Part shown: piece by piece, positions 46,026 to 54,219 of the stretch
Position numbering within the stretch: the stretch's first letter is position 1
Layout: each line of letters opens with the position of its first letter
The notes under the pieces: generated by a model
Seen by the model: only the letters and a program-made list of their open reading frames with translations
Database searches by the model: none
Told to the model about the DNA's origin: nothing
Origin: an uncultured Ruegeria sp.
GTDB lineage: Bacteria; Pseudomonadota; Alphaproteobacteria; Rhodobacterales; Rhodobacteraceae
NCBI RefSeq assembly: GCF_947497005.1
Contig: NZ_CANMFF010000009.1
Coordinates: 62,001 to 126,000, forward strand
Reading direction: 5' to 3'
DNA: 64,000 nucleotides
Translations under genes and position numbers: made by a program

Positions 46026-47489
46026 ATGGAGGCGAAATTGACCCAGAAAATATGGTTCGACCCCACACTTTGCCTGATTGAGGGTCGTTGGAAACCAGCA
46101 ACCTCAGGTGACACCGTGCCGCTCATCAACCCCTCGGACGGGACCGAAATTTGTCGGATCGCGCGTGGCTCGAAGTCAGATGTCGACGCCGCAGTTGCAG
46201 CGGCCCAAAGCGCGTTGCAGGGCGATTGGGGGCATAAAACAGCGCTTGAGCGGGGTCGGATTCTGACGAGGCTGGGTCAGCTGGTGCTGGAGCGGGTCGA
46301 CGATCTGGCGCAGCTTGAAGCGATGGATGTAGGCAAACCGCTGACGCAGGCCCGGGGGGACGCAGTTGCGCTGGCGCGGTATTGCGAGTTCTATGGCGGT
46401 GCGGCGGATAAGGTGATGGGAGAGACCATACCCTATCTCGACGGCTACACCGTATATACGTTACGCGAACCGCATGGGGTGACGGGCCATATTGTGCCCT
46501 GGAACTATCCGATGCAGATTATCGGGCGTTCCGTTGGGGCGGCGCTGGCAATGGGCAACGCCTGTGTGTTGAAACCTGCGGAAGAGGCCTGCCTGACCGC
46601 GCTGGCCTTTGCCCATCTCGCGCAGCAGGCAGGGTTGCCTGCTGGTGCTTTGAACGTTGTCCCCGGTCTGGGGGGTGAGGCGGGGGCCGCGCTGTCCGAG
46701 CATCCGGGGGTCAACCATATCTCGTTCACCGGCTCGGTCGCCACGGGAGCCTTGGTCCAGCAGGCTGCGGGGCGCAACGTGGTGCCTGTGACGTTGGAAC
46801 TGGGCGGGAAATCCCCGCAACTGGTCTTTGACGATGCTGATCTGGATGCGGCGCTGCCGTTTCTGGTGAATGCTGGCATTCAAAACGCTGGGCAGACCTG
46901 TTCGGCGTCCTCTCGCATTTTGGTGCAGCGCGGTGTTTATGAGCAGGTCAAATCCCGCATGTCTGAGGCGTACGCAGACCTCACTGTCGGACCCGCGATG
47001 CAGGATCTGCGCGTCGGGCCACTGATCTCGGACCGACAGCAGCAGATTGTCGGCGGTTTTTTGGAAACAGGCGCGGATCTGACCATCGCCGCACAGGGGC
47101 AAATTGTAGAGGACGCGCCGAAAAAAGGCGCCTATATCCGACCAACCTTGTTTGTAGATGTGTCGCCTGACCATCCGCTGGCGCGGAATGAAATTTTCGG
47201 CCCAGTTCAGGTTCTGATCCCGTTTGACACTGAAGAACAGGCTCTAACAATCGCCAACAATACCGAATACGGACTTGTCGCCAGCATCTGGACGCGGGAC
47301 GGTGCGCGACAGATGCGGTTGGCGAAAGGCCTGCAGTCGGGTCAGGTGTTCATCAATAATTATGGTGCGGGCGGCGGCGTTGAACTGCCATTTGGTGGCG
47401 TGGGTAAGTCCGGTCATGGCCGTGAAAAAGGGTTTGAGGCCTTATATGGCTTTTCTCAGCTCAAGACAGTCGCCGCCTATCACGGTTAA
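46026..47489 (+). CDS. Aldehyde dehydrogenase
   Basis: A 487-residue NAD(P)-dependent ALDH. VPWNYPMQI, LKPAEEAC, FTGSVATG, catalytic Glu in LELGGKSPQLV, catalytic Cys in NAGQTCSASSRI, and the end LPFGGVGKSGHGREKGFEAL are intact. It lies 21 nt after the ATPase gene, so its substrate probably derives from what the importer brings in, such as an aminoaldehyde; that is inference. GGAGG inside the first codons places a TTG at 46038 as an alternative start. Its TAA overlaps the convergent pncB stop in a TTAA. Confidence 0.93.
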   Translation: MEAKLTQKIWFDPTLCLIEGRWKPATSGDTVPLINPSDGTEICRIARGSKSDVDAAVAAAQSALQGDWGHKTALERGRILTRLGQLVLERVDDLAQLEAMDVGKPLTQARGDAVALARYCEFYGGAADKVMGETIPYLDGYTVYTLREPHGVTGHIVPWNYPMQIIGRSVGAALAMGNACVLKPAEEACLTALAFAHLAQQAGLPAGALNVVPGLGGEAGAALSEHPGVNHISFTGSVATGALVQQAAGRNVVPVTLELGGKSPQLVFDDADLDAALPFLVNAGIQNAGQTCSASSRILVQRGVYEQVKSRMSEAYADLTVGPAMQDLRVGPLISDRQQQIVGGFLETGADLTIAAQGQIVEDAPKKGAYIRPTLFVDVSPDHPLARNEIFGPVQVLIPFDTEEQALTIANNTEYGLVASIWTRDGARQMRLAKGLQSGQVFINNYGAGGGVELPFGGVGKSGHGREKGFEALYGFSQLKTVAAYHG

Positions 47490-48778
47490 ACGATCACCTC
47501 GATTGCCTCTTGCGCGCCGACGCCGAACACACGTTTGTACCGCTCGATCTGGTCTTTCGGCCCCATTGCTTTTTCCGGGTTGTCCGATAGTTTCACTGTT
47601 GGACGTCCATTGGCGGATACGGCTTTGCAGACCAACGAGAACGGCGCTAACGCGTCATTAGTAACAAGCCCGCGAAAATCGTTGGTCAGCAGAGTTCCCC
47701 AGCCGAAAGAAATATTGGTGCGACCTGAGAACTGGGCGTGCAACTCCCGAATTTTATCGACATCCAACCCGTCCGAGAAAATGATCCGTTTCTGCGTCAG
47801 GTCCTCGCCGCGGGCGTTCCACCAGTCAATTGCCACCTCGGCCGCAGTAGCTGGATCCCCGCTGTCGATGCGAATGCCGGTCCACCCCGCCAGCCAGTCA
47901 GGTGCGTTGTCCAGAAACCCTTTGGTGCCATAGGTATCGGGCAGGATAATGCGCAGGTTGCCGTCATGCTCGTCATGCCAGTCGCTAAGAACGTCATAGG
48001 GGGCTTGCGCCAGTTCGGCATCGGTGTCGGCCAGCGCAGAATAGACCATCGGCAACTCATGAGCGTTTGTACCGATGGCCTCGACCTCGCGACGCATGGC
48101 GATCAGGCAGTTCGACGTCCCGGTAAACGCGGGCCCAAGCCCCTCAATCATCGCTTGTACGCACCAGTCCTGCCAAAGGAACGAATGCCGCCGCCTTGTA
48201 CCAAAATCGGCGATACCAAGCCCGTCGATGGCGCTGAGCTTTTTGATTTTCTCCCAAACGCGGGTCATTGCCTGGGCATAAAGTACTTGAAGCTCAAACC
48301 GGCGCATTTGATTCAGTACCGCGCGGGATCGCAACTCCATCAGCACTGCCAGCGCGGGGATTTCCCACAGCATGACCTCGTGCCATTTACCTTCGAACGC
48401 CAATTCGTACTGATCACCTTTGCGTTCAAGGTGATAGGCAGGCAGGCGCATATTCTCGAACCATTCCATGAAATCCGAGCGAAACATCTGACGCTTGCCG
48501 TAGAACATATTGCCGCGCAGCCAGGTGCTTTCCCCACGGCTGAGGCTGAGTGAACGAATATGATCCAGCTGCTCCCGCAACTCGCCCTCATCAATCAAAC
48601 GGGCCAGAGGGACGTGATTCGACCGGTTGATCAGCGAGAACACAACGTCCGTTTGGGGCTTGTTTCGAAACACTGACTGGCACATCAGCAGTTTGTAGAA
48701 GTCAGTATCGATCAAAGACCGCACAATCGGGTCAATTTTCCATTTGTGATTGTAGACGCGGGTCGCGATGTCGACCAT
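47486..48778 (-). CDS. pncB: Nicotinate phosphoribosyltransferase
   Basis: A 430-residue NAPRTase. LIDTDFYKLLMCQSVF at the start, RGNMFYGKRQMF, GTRRRHSFLWQ (phosphoribosyl site), GIRIDSGDP, KRIIFSDGLDVDKI and FGWGTLLTNDF are diagnostic. It makes nicotinate mononucleotide from nicotinate and PRPP in NAD salvage, using the product of PncA (encoded 0.7 kb away). GGAACTCC-type AGGAGTTCC precedes the ATG on the minus strand. Confidence 0.97.
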   Translation of the reverse strand: MVDIATRVYNHKWKIDPIVRSLIDTDFYKLLMCQSVFRNKPQTDVVFSLINRSNHVPLARLIDEGELREQLDHIRSLSLSRGESTWLRGNMFYGKRQMFRSDFMEWFENMRLPAYHLERKGDQYELAFEGKWHEVMLWEIPALAVLMELRSRAVLNQMRRFELQVLYAQAMTRVWEKIKKLSAIDGLGIADFGTRRRHSFLWQDWCVQAMIEGLGPAFTGTSNCLIAMRREVEAIGTNAHELPMVYSALADTDAELAQAPYDVLSDWHDEHDGNLRIILPDTYGTKGFLDNAPDWLAGWTGIRIDSGDPATAAEVAIDWWNARGEDLTQKRIIFSDGLDVDKIRELHAQFSGRTNISFGWGTLLTNDFRGLVTNDALAPFSLVCKAVSANGRPTVKLSDNPEKAMGPKDQIERYKRVFGVGAQEAIEVIV

Positions 48779-48942
48779 GGGGAACTCCTGCGATTTCCGT
48801 AGTTAGATCAATCGACTCTGGAAATGGCAAGAGTCGCTGATTTGGTGACAATGACAGTATGACGTCACAATACCGGCATATTGTGCATTGTTTTTACCGG
48901 TTAGTGAGAGAAGGGGATGGAAAGACGAAACTGAGTTTGTGA

Positions 48943-49473
48943 ATGGGTCTCGAGTACGATTTTGATATTGTTAACGTAACACTGGACGACTTAGATCCCA
49001 AAAAGCTGGGGTCTAACTCTGATACGGAACGCCATGTGTGTGCAGTGTTCCGCGATATCCGAACGGCGGATGCGTTACGGGGAACGTCGCCGAAAATCCG
49101 CAAGATTTTCATGGATGCCGGATTCAGCCTCGAGTCGCGCAACAGCGGCATCGTGCCTGGAGTATATCCAGCCGAAGATCAGACGGATCGGGTGCAGATT
49201 CTGCGGTCTTTGTTTGAGAACGTAAAGACCCGTGGGGTTCAGGGGGAATACTGCGGTGAGTTCAATTTGTGGGATTTTCTGCACTATGTCCGGTCAGCGC
49301 AGCCTATGGCCGGGATTGTGCGTAGCCGCCCGATGCGCAATCTGCCACCACAGCCAAGTCATCCGAACCCGGAACGTCGCACGGCTCCGGGGCGCATTGG
49401 GTTTGCGTTGGGTCTGGCAGTTGTTCTGTTCGTGATGATCAAGCTTTTGGCCGCTGCAGGCGCCACGCCTTAG
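48943..49473 (+). CDS. Hypothetical protein with C-terminal TM helix
   Basis: A 176-residue protein that I do not recognise. The first 130 residues are soluble and charged (YDFDIVNVTLDDLDPKKLG, then DAGFSLESRNSGIVPGVYPA). A Pro/Arg-rich linker (PPQPSHPNPERRTAPGR) leads to a single C-terminal helix at about 152-172, a tail-anchored layout. It sits between the NAD-salvage genes pncB (divergent) and pncA (convergent, overlapping by 4 nt). The 164 nt upstream hold a TGACGTCA palindrome but no clear promoter. Ribosome-binding site is weak. Confidence 0.65.
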   Translation: MGLEYDFDIVNVTLDDLDPKKLGSNSDTERHVCAVFRDIRTADALRGTSPKIRKIFMDAGFSLESRNSGIVPGVYPAEDQTDRVQILRSLFENVKTRGVQGEYCGEFNLWDFLHYVRSAQPMAGIVRSRPMRNLPPQPSHPNPERRTAPGRIGFALGLAVVLFVMIKLLAAAGATP

Positions 49474-50063
49474 GTCAGCACAACGCCAGCGTCCCGCATC
49501 GCCTGTTCGGCTGCGGCCAGCGAACCGTCCATATCAATCGCGCGACAAGCGTCCGTGTGGACCGTTACATCGAAACCCAACCGGGCGGCATCCACTGCTG
49601 AGTAGTGTACACAGAAATCGGTGGCCAATCCGACCAACGTCAAACGGTCGATGCCCCGGGTTTCCAAATAGCCTTTCAGGCCAGTGGGAGTCTGGTGGTC
49701 GTTCTCGAAAAACGCGGAATAGCTGTCGATGGCACTGCGGAATCCTTTGCGTAGGATCAGGTCGCTGTCGATGCGCAATTCGGGATGAAAAGCGGCCCCC
49801 TGCGTACCCTGAACGCAGTGATCGGGCCACATCACCTGCGGGCCATAGGGCATTTCGATCAAATCGAACGGGTTTTTGCCTTCATGCGAACTCGCAAACG
49901 AAGAATGCCCTGCCGGATGCCAGTCCTGCGTCAGGATCACGGCGTCGAACTCATTCATCATGGCATTGATTGGGGCGACGATTTCATCCCCTCCGACCAC
50001 AGCCAACGCGCCGTCGGGGCAGAAATCGTTCTGGACGTCGATTACGATCAGGGCGTGGGTCAT
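49470..50063 (-). CDS. pncA: Nicotinamidase/pyrazinamidase
   Basis: A 197-residue isochorismatase-fold hydrolase. Start HALIVIDVQNDFCPDG with the catalytic Asp, zinc ligands in TQDWHPAGHSSFASSH, and the nucleophile Cys in VGLATDFCVHYSAVDA. It converts nicotinamide to nicotinate, feeding PncB. GGAGG (AAGGAGGCTGCA) precedes the ATG at 50063. Confidence 0.96.
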   Translation of the reverse strand: MTHALIVIDVQNDFCPDGALAVVGGDEIVAPINAMMNEFDAVILTQDWHPAGHSSFASSHEGKNPFDLIEMPYGPQVMWPDHCVQGTQGAAFHPELRIDSDLILRKGFRSAIDSYSAFFENDHQTPTGLKGYLETRGIDRLTLVGLATDFCVHYSAVDAARLGFDVTVHTDACRAIDMDGSLAAAEQAMRDAGVVLT

Positions 50064-50159
50064 TGCAGCCTCCTTTGAATGCCTTATCGGTAGGCGGCAC
50101 GGCGCGGGGCGTCAATGCAATCCCTTGCGACTCTGGGTTTGCGGGGGTAGATCGCGCCT

Positions 50160-51065
50160 ATGTACACAATTGCTGCCCTGTATCACTTTACCCGATTCCC
50201 GGATCACGTCGCGCTGCGTGAGCCGTTGCTGGACCTGTGTCGCGCGCAATCCGTCACAGGAACGCTTTTGCTCGCACAGGAAGGGATCAATGGCACCATC
50301 GCAGGCCCGCGTGCCGGGATCGATGTGGTGTTGACGTATATTCGGGCCTTGCCGGGCTGTGCAGATCTGGAGTGGAAAGAGGCGACATCGGATCATCCAC
50401 CGTTCGGCAAGATGAAGGTGCGGCTGAAGAAAGAGATCGTGACCATGGGTCAACCGGATGTCGATCCGCGCGCCCGCGTCGGCAATTATGTCGAGCCAAA
50501 GGACTGGAACGACCTGATCCGTTCAGACGATGTCGTATTGATCGATACCAGAAACGATTACGAGGTAGCGATTGGAACGTTTGAGGGCGCAATAGACCCA
50601 GAAACGGCTAGTTTTCGCGACTTTCCCGCTTGGTGGGAAGAGAACAAGGACCGGTTCCACAACAAGCGCGTCGCCATGTTCTGTACGGGTGGCATTCGGT
50701 GCGAGAAATCGACCAATTACCTGCTGGGGCAGGGGGTCGAGGATGTCTATCACCTCAAAGGTGGTATCTTGCGGTATCTGGAAGAAATGCCTGCAGAAGA
50801 CAGTTCGTGGCAGGGCGATTGCTTCGTGTTCGACAATCGTGTCTCGGTTGGTCACGGTCTTGTCGAAGGGCCACATAAACTCTGCCATGGATGCCGTCGC
50901 CCGATCTTGCCCGAGGATGTGAAACGCCCTGAGTACGAGCACGGCGTGTCGTGCCATCGATGCATCGACGAGACGTCGGATGCTGACAAGAAGCGTTTTC
51001 GCGAGCGGCAAAAACAGATCCTACTCGCGCGTAAACGGGGTGACACGCATTTTCGGCAGGGCTGA
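50160..51065 (+). CDS. trhO: tRNA uridine-34 5-hydroxylase TrhO (rhodanese domain)
   Basis: A 301-residue protein. N-terminal acylphosphatase-like domain (GTLLLAQEGINGTIAG), then a rhodanese domain with the active Cys in MFCTGGIRCEKSTNYL, and a C-terminal Cys-rich tail (HKLCHGCRRPILPED, HGVSCHRCID). This is TrhO/YceA, which hydroxylates U34 of some tRNAs using oxygen. Length and order fit the family. ATG 50160 is the first base codon after a poor ribosome-binding site (GATCGCGCCT). Confidence 0.96.
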   Translation: MYTIAALYHFTRFPDHVALREPLLDLCRAQSVTGTLLLAQEGINGTIAGPRAGIDVVLTYIRALPGCADLEWKEATSDHPPFGKMKVRLKKEIVTMGQPDVDPRARVGNYVEPKDWNDLIRSDDVVLIDTRNDYEVAIGTFEGAIDPETASFRDFPAWWEENKDRFHNKRVAMFCTGGIRCEKSTNYLLGQGVEDVYHLKGGILRYLEEMPAEDSSWQGDCFVFDNRVSVGHGLVEGPHKLCHGCRRPILPEDVKRPEYEHGVSCHRCIDETSDADKKRFRERQKQILLARKRGDTHFRQG

Positions 51066-51130
51066 ATTCGGGTTGCAGGCCCCTGTCTTAGGTTGGATGA
51101 TCGCGTGTAGACCAGCTTGAAGGGGCGTTC

Positions 51131-51643
51131 ATGCACCGCGAACCCACAACATTGGAAGAATGGAAATCAACTCTGCTTGCAGCGTTGGGGTTAGTTCTGG
51201 CGAGTTTCCTTGCCTGGTACGGCCTTTCGCGCCTGAACGAGACGACCGCGGGCGACACGATTGGCACATTCGCTTCGGTTGGCCTGTTGATCTGGCTGGT
51301 GTCACAATCCTGGTACTACATGACCCAAGTGAAATCGCCCCGCAGACTATTGTTTTTGATGGGCGTGTCGTTCATTCAGGTCGTGCCCTTTCTGTTCGCC
51401 GCAGTATACGGGGCGTTTGGATATAACGACCATTGCGTCATTGGTGCGCAGGGTCCGGGGGATATTCTGTATTTCTCGTACGTCACCTTCACCACGGTTG
51501 GATATGGCGACATGTCCCCGACTGGCCTGTGTCGTGGTCTGGCTGTGTCCGAGGCTGTAACGGGATATATCCTGTTGGGCATGTTTGTTGCGGCAGCGGT
51601 CTCGCTCTATGCACGTAACCACAATCGAGAAGACCCTAAATAG
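51131..51643 (+). CDS. Two-TM-type potassium channel family protein with extra N-terminal helices
   Basis: A 170-residue membrane protein. The pore has VTFTTVGYGDMSPTG, a canonical K+ selectivity filter (about residues 117-131), followed by a final TM helix. Before it are two hydrophobic stretches (about 16-30 and 38-58) and the pre-pore helix (FLMGVSFIQVVPFLFAAVYG). There is no RCK or cyclic-nucleotide domain and a short C-terminal tail, so regulation is not evident. It is the second ion channel in the window; no link to the pLGIC is shown. Confidence 0.88.
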   Translation: MHREPTTLEEWKSTLLAALGLVLASFLAWYGLSRLNETTAGDTIGTFASVGLLIWLVSQSWYYMTQVKSPRRLLFLMGVSFIQVVPFLFAAVYGAFGYNDHCVIGAQGPGDILYFSYVTFTTVGYGDMSPTGLCRGLAVSEAVTGYILLGMFVAAAVSLYARNHNREDPK

Positions 51644-51646
51644 GGA

Positions 51647-51976
51647 CTATTTATTTTGATCGATCCAGCGCGACATCATTTTCTTGTCGCGGAAACATTC
51701 GGATGGGATCGGGCGGCGTTTGCTGCGTGATATCCGCTCGGCAAAGGCGACCTGCTTTCCGGTCGGGTAATTGTCGAATTGCGAGGTCGCGCGTGGTTTG
51801 TGCGCCGAAATCCAGTCGGACAACAACCGCCGGTCGCGTTGCGCTTCTACCGGAATCTCAACTGCTGATACCTCGGCAATCGCGCGTGCATACCGCATTT
51901 GCCGGTCTGTCACCGGAAGCAAGTGGTAATCGTTGTTTGGCCCATTCAGGGCTGCATGACGTGTTTGCTGGGCCAT
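51647..51976 (-). CDS. Small protein of two tandem repeats, topoisomerase-tail-like
   Basis: A 109-residue protein composed of two about 38-residue repeats. Repeat 1 TDRQMRYARAIAEVSAVEIP then EAQRDRRLLSDWISAHK; repeat 2 TGKQVAFAERISRSKRRPIP then ECFRDKKMMSRWIDQNK. The pattern (T..Q...A..I, IP.E..RD...S.WI...K) resembles short repeats at the C-terminal end of some alphaproteobacterial topoisomerases, as far as I recall. The N-terminal 20 residues are variable. AGAGGA lies 7 nt before ATG 51976. Basic; a nucleic-acid contact role is possible but unproven. Divergent from betB. Confidence 0.7.
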   Translation of the reverse strand: MAQQTRHAALNGPNNDYHLLPVTDRQMRYARAIAEVSAVEIPVEAQRDRRLLSDWISAHKPRATSQFDNYPTGKQVAFAERISRSKRRPIPSECFRDKKMMSRWIDQNK

Positions 51977-52075
51977 CGGTTTGTCCTCTGACTACGTGGA
52001 ACATAAATAGAACATTAACCGAAAAATTCAAGGCTTGAGGGGTTTGGCAGGCAAAAACTCGCCCCTTGGATGATT

Positions 52076-52097
52076 TTATTGACTGATCAGTCAATAA
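52076..52097. promoter_or_regulatory. 22-bp perfect palindrome, probable TetR/BetI-type operator upstream of betB
   Basis: TTATTGACTGATCAGTCAATAA is fully self-complementary over 22 bp, centred 77 nt before the betB start, in the divergent intergenic region with the repeat-protein gene. BetI (TetR family) sites near betaine-synthesis genes have this form of inverted repeat. TTGACT inside it could serve as a -35 element, so a bound repressor would block RNA polymerase. No betI gene is in the window. Confidence 0.8.
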
Positions 52098-52163
52098 CCG
52101 ATAGGCCGATTTTCAACTGCCCTCATGTCCCGTCCAAACGGGTGCGAAAGAAAAGGACACGGT

Positions 52164-53618
52164 ATGAAATTTCAGCCCAAGGCCAGCCATTTCATTGATG
52201 GCGAATATGTTGAGGATACTGAAGGTACTGCCATTGACGTGATCTACCCTGCAACAGGAGAAGTGATTGCACGCCTGCATTCAGCAACGCAGGCGATCGT
52301 AGATAAGGCTCTAAACAGTGCAAAAAACGCTCAGGTAGCTTGGGCGTCACTGTCCGGTACGGAACGCGGCCGCATATTGCGCCGCGCGGCCGATATCATG
52401 CGCGACCGAAACTATGACCTGTCCGTTCTGGAAACCCACGACACCGGCAAGCCGATTCAGGAAACCACTGTGGCGGATGCCACTTCGGGCGCGGATGCGC
52501 TGGAATATTTCGGAGGCCTAACCGCCTCATTGACCGGCGAGCATATCCCGCTGGGTGGCGGCGATTTCGTTTACACCATCCGCGAGGCGCTTGGTGTTTG
52601 CGTCGGGATCGGCGCATGGAATTATCCCACTCAGATTGCCTGCTGGAAAGGTGCTCCGGCCCTGGCCTGCGGCAACACGATGGTGTTCAAGCCTTCTGAA
52701 ACTACGCCCCTTTCAGCACTGAAAGTGGCCGAGATTCTGGTCGAGGCTGGCGCGCCCAAAGGCGTATACAACGTGATCCAGGGCTATGGCGATGTAGGTG
52801 CGTCGTTGGTCACTGATCCGCGTGTTGCCAAGGTCTCGCTGACAGGTTCTGTTCCTACGGGTCGCAAAGTCTATGCTGCTGCTGCGGGCGGTATGAAGCA
52901 CGTGACCATGGAGCTTGGCGGGAAATCCCCGATGATCGTCTTTGACGATGCCGACATCGAAAACGCGGTTTCGGGTGCGATTCTGGGCAACTTCTATTCC
53001 TCGGGTCAGGTCTGTTCCAATGGCACCCGCGTCTTTGTGCAGAAAGGCATCAAAGAGGCATTCCTGACACGATTGTCTGAACGTTTGGCCAACGCTAAAA
53101 TCGGCGATCCGATGGATGAGGATGTCAGCTTTGGGCCGATGGTCAGCGAGAATCAGATGAACATTGCCTTGGGCTATATCGAAAAGGGCAAAGCCGAAGG
53201 TGCGCGTCTGGTTTTTGGCGGCGAACGGATCGACGGTGATGGCTTTTACATGCAACCCACTGTTTTTGCCGACGTCACCGACAACATGACCATCGCGCGC
53301 GAGGAAATCTTCGGCCCAGTCATGTCGGTGCTGGATTTCGATACCGAGGAAGATGTGATAGCCCGTGCCAATGACACTGAATTTGGTCTGGCGGCCGGCG
53401 TTTTCACCAATGATCTGACCCGCGCGCACCGAGTTGTTGCTGGGTTCGAGGCTGGCACTTGTTACATAAACACCTACAACCTTGCCCCGGTAGAGGCACC
53501 GTTTGGTGGATCGAAAATGTCCGGTGTCGGGCGCGAGAACTCGAAACTGGCGATCAATCATTTCTCGGAAATGAAAACCGTCTATGTCTCGATGAACGAC
53601 GTCGAGGCTCCGTATTGA
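52164..53618 (+). CDS. betB: Betaine-aldehyde dehydrogenase
   Basis: A 484-residue ALDH of the BetB class. [17 protein letters not shown] block ([20 protein letters not shown]), [13 protein letters not shown], catalytic Glu in [14 protein letters not shown], catalytic Cys in [14 protein letters not shown], and [20 protein letters not shown] are characteristic of betaine-aldehyde dehydrogenases. It oxidises betaine aldehyde to the osmoprotectant glycine betaine. AAAGGA lies 7 nt before ATG 52164. No betA, betC or betT neighbour is visible, so it stands alone here. A palindromic operator lies upstream. Confidence 0.92.
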   Translation: MKFQPKASHFIDGEYVEDTEGTAIDVIYPATGEVIARLHSATQAIVDKALNSAKNAQVAWASLSGTERGRILRRAADIMRDRNYDLSVLETHDTGKPIQETTVADATSGADALEYFGGLTASLTGEHIPLGGGDFVYTIREALGVCVGIGAWNYPTQIACWKGAPALACGNTMVFKPSETTPLSALKVAEILVEAGAPKGVYNVIQGYGDVGASLVTDPRVAKVSLTGSVPTGRKVYAAAAGGMKHVTMELGGKSPMIVFDDADIENAVSGAILGNFYSSGQVCSNGTRVFVQKGIKEAFLTRLSERLANAKIGDPMDEDVSFGPMVSENQMNIALGYIEKGKAEGARLVFGGERIDGDGFYMQPTVFADVTDNMTIAREEIFGPVMSVLDFDTEEDVIARANDTEFGLAAGVFTNDLTRAHRVVAGFEAGTCYINTYNLAPVEAPFGGSKMSGVGRENSKLAINHFSEMKTVYVSMNDVEAPY

Positions 53619-54219
53619 CGCAATGACGGCGGTGAGTCGTTTTGATGGTTCTGCTCTTGGCGTCTGATGTCGGGAGTAGAGCAGGCGCTCGTCCCTACCA
53701 GTGGCGCGCATACCAGGGCTGATGACGCCAAAGCCTGTCCGCATGGCAGAACAGATCTGCTTGGCAGAGTGTTGTGTTCAAATCTTCGCTATCCGCTACT
53801 GTCCGAGCCAACCCGGTGGCGACGGAAAATTCTGGTTTCTCAGATCACCGTTTAACTGAGCAAGCGGAATCTCCGCCGGCAAAACCCAGTAGTTTGGTAC
53901 TTCGGGATTCACGCGTCAAGAGTGAATTCCTCAGCGCGTGTTTCCCGAAGGGCGCCAGGGCAACCGTTGCGAACTCCTCAACCGGGGTTGCTACTGAAAT
54001 CCAGGGCCTGTTTCTCAAGTAAGGCCTGCGCCCGAACCGCCCGGAAAGAGGGTTTGGTTCATTCTTACCTCTTCCGGTTCGGGCGCTTGGAATGGGTCGG
54101 CGCGACGCATCGGCACCCAGTTTCCCGATCGGCGAGAAGCCTGTACGGGACAAGGGCCTGCCGAAGCCATGATATACGTTCATCCTGCCGGGTATTGTCT
54201 GGACGATGCATAAGGTATG
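53619..54219. other. 600-nt intergenic stretch between convergent betB and the 711-residue gene, with several hairpins
   Basis: No reading frame here has a recognisable protein or good ribosome-binding site (short frames at 53667-53855, 53774-54022 and 53845-54183 overlap on both strands). Several stems can be drawn: CTTCGGGA with TCCCGAAG enclosing GGATTCAC...GTGAATTCC; GCAACC with GGTTGC; CTCAG...CTGAG; and the long hairpin at 54028-54086. Hallmarks of tmRNA, RNase P RNA, SRP RNA or 6S RNA were not evident by eye. It may be an unidentified structured RNA or long 3' regions. Confidence 0.4.
54028..54086. terminator. Large hairpin in the betB 3' intergenic region
   Basis: GCGCCCGAACC (54028-54038) pairs perfectly with GGTTCGGGCGC (54076-54086). 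An inner stem GGAAAGAGG with CCTCTTCC closes a loop of about 16 nt, leaving GCCC as a one-sided bulge. No T-run follows on either strand, so it is either a bidirectional terminator or an RNA domain. Confidence 0.55.

Noticed and set aside
47738..48553. 271-residue plus-strand frame
   Set aside because: Antisense to pncB, whose catalytic motifs are intact.
52713..53744. 343-residue minus-strand frame
   Set aside because: Antisense to betB and carries no motif.
53845..54183. 112-residue minus-strand frame and two overlapping short plus frames
   Set aside because: They overlap one another on both strands, have weak starts, and no domain; treated as chance frames in a hairpin-rich region.
53619..54219. 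tmRNA, 6S, RNase P or SRP RNA
   Set aside because: The expected signature motifs were not found by eye (SRP GGAAGGAAGCA loop, RNase P GAGGAAAGTC, tmRNA tag frame and acceptor), so no named RNA is called.
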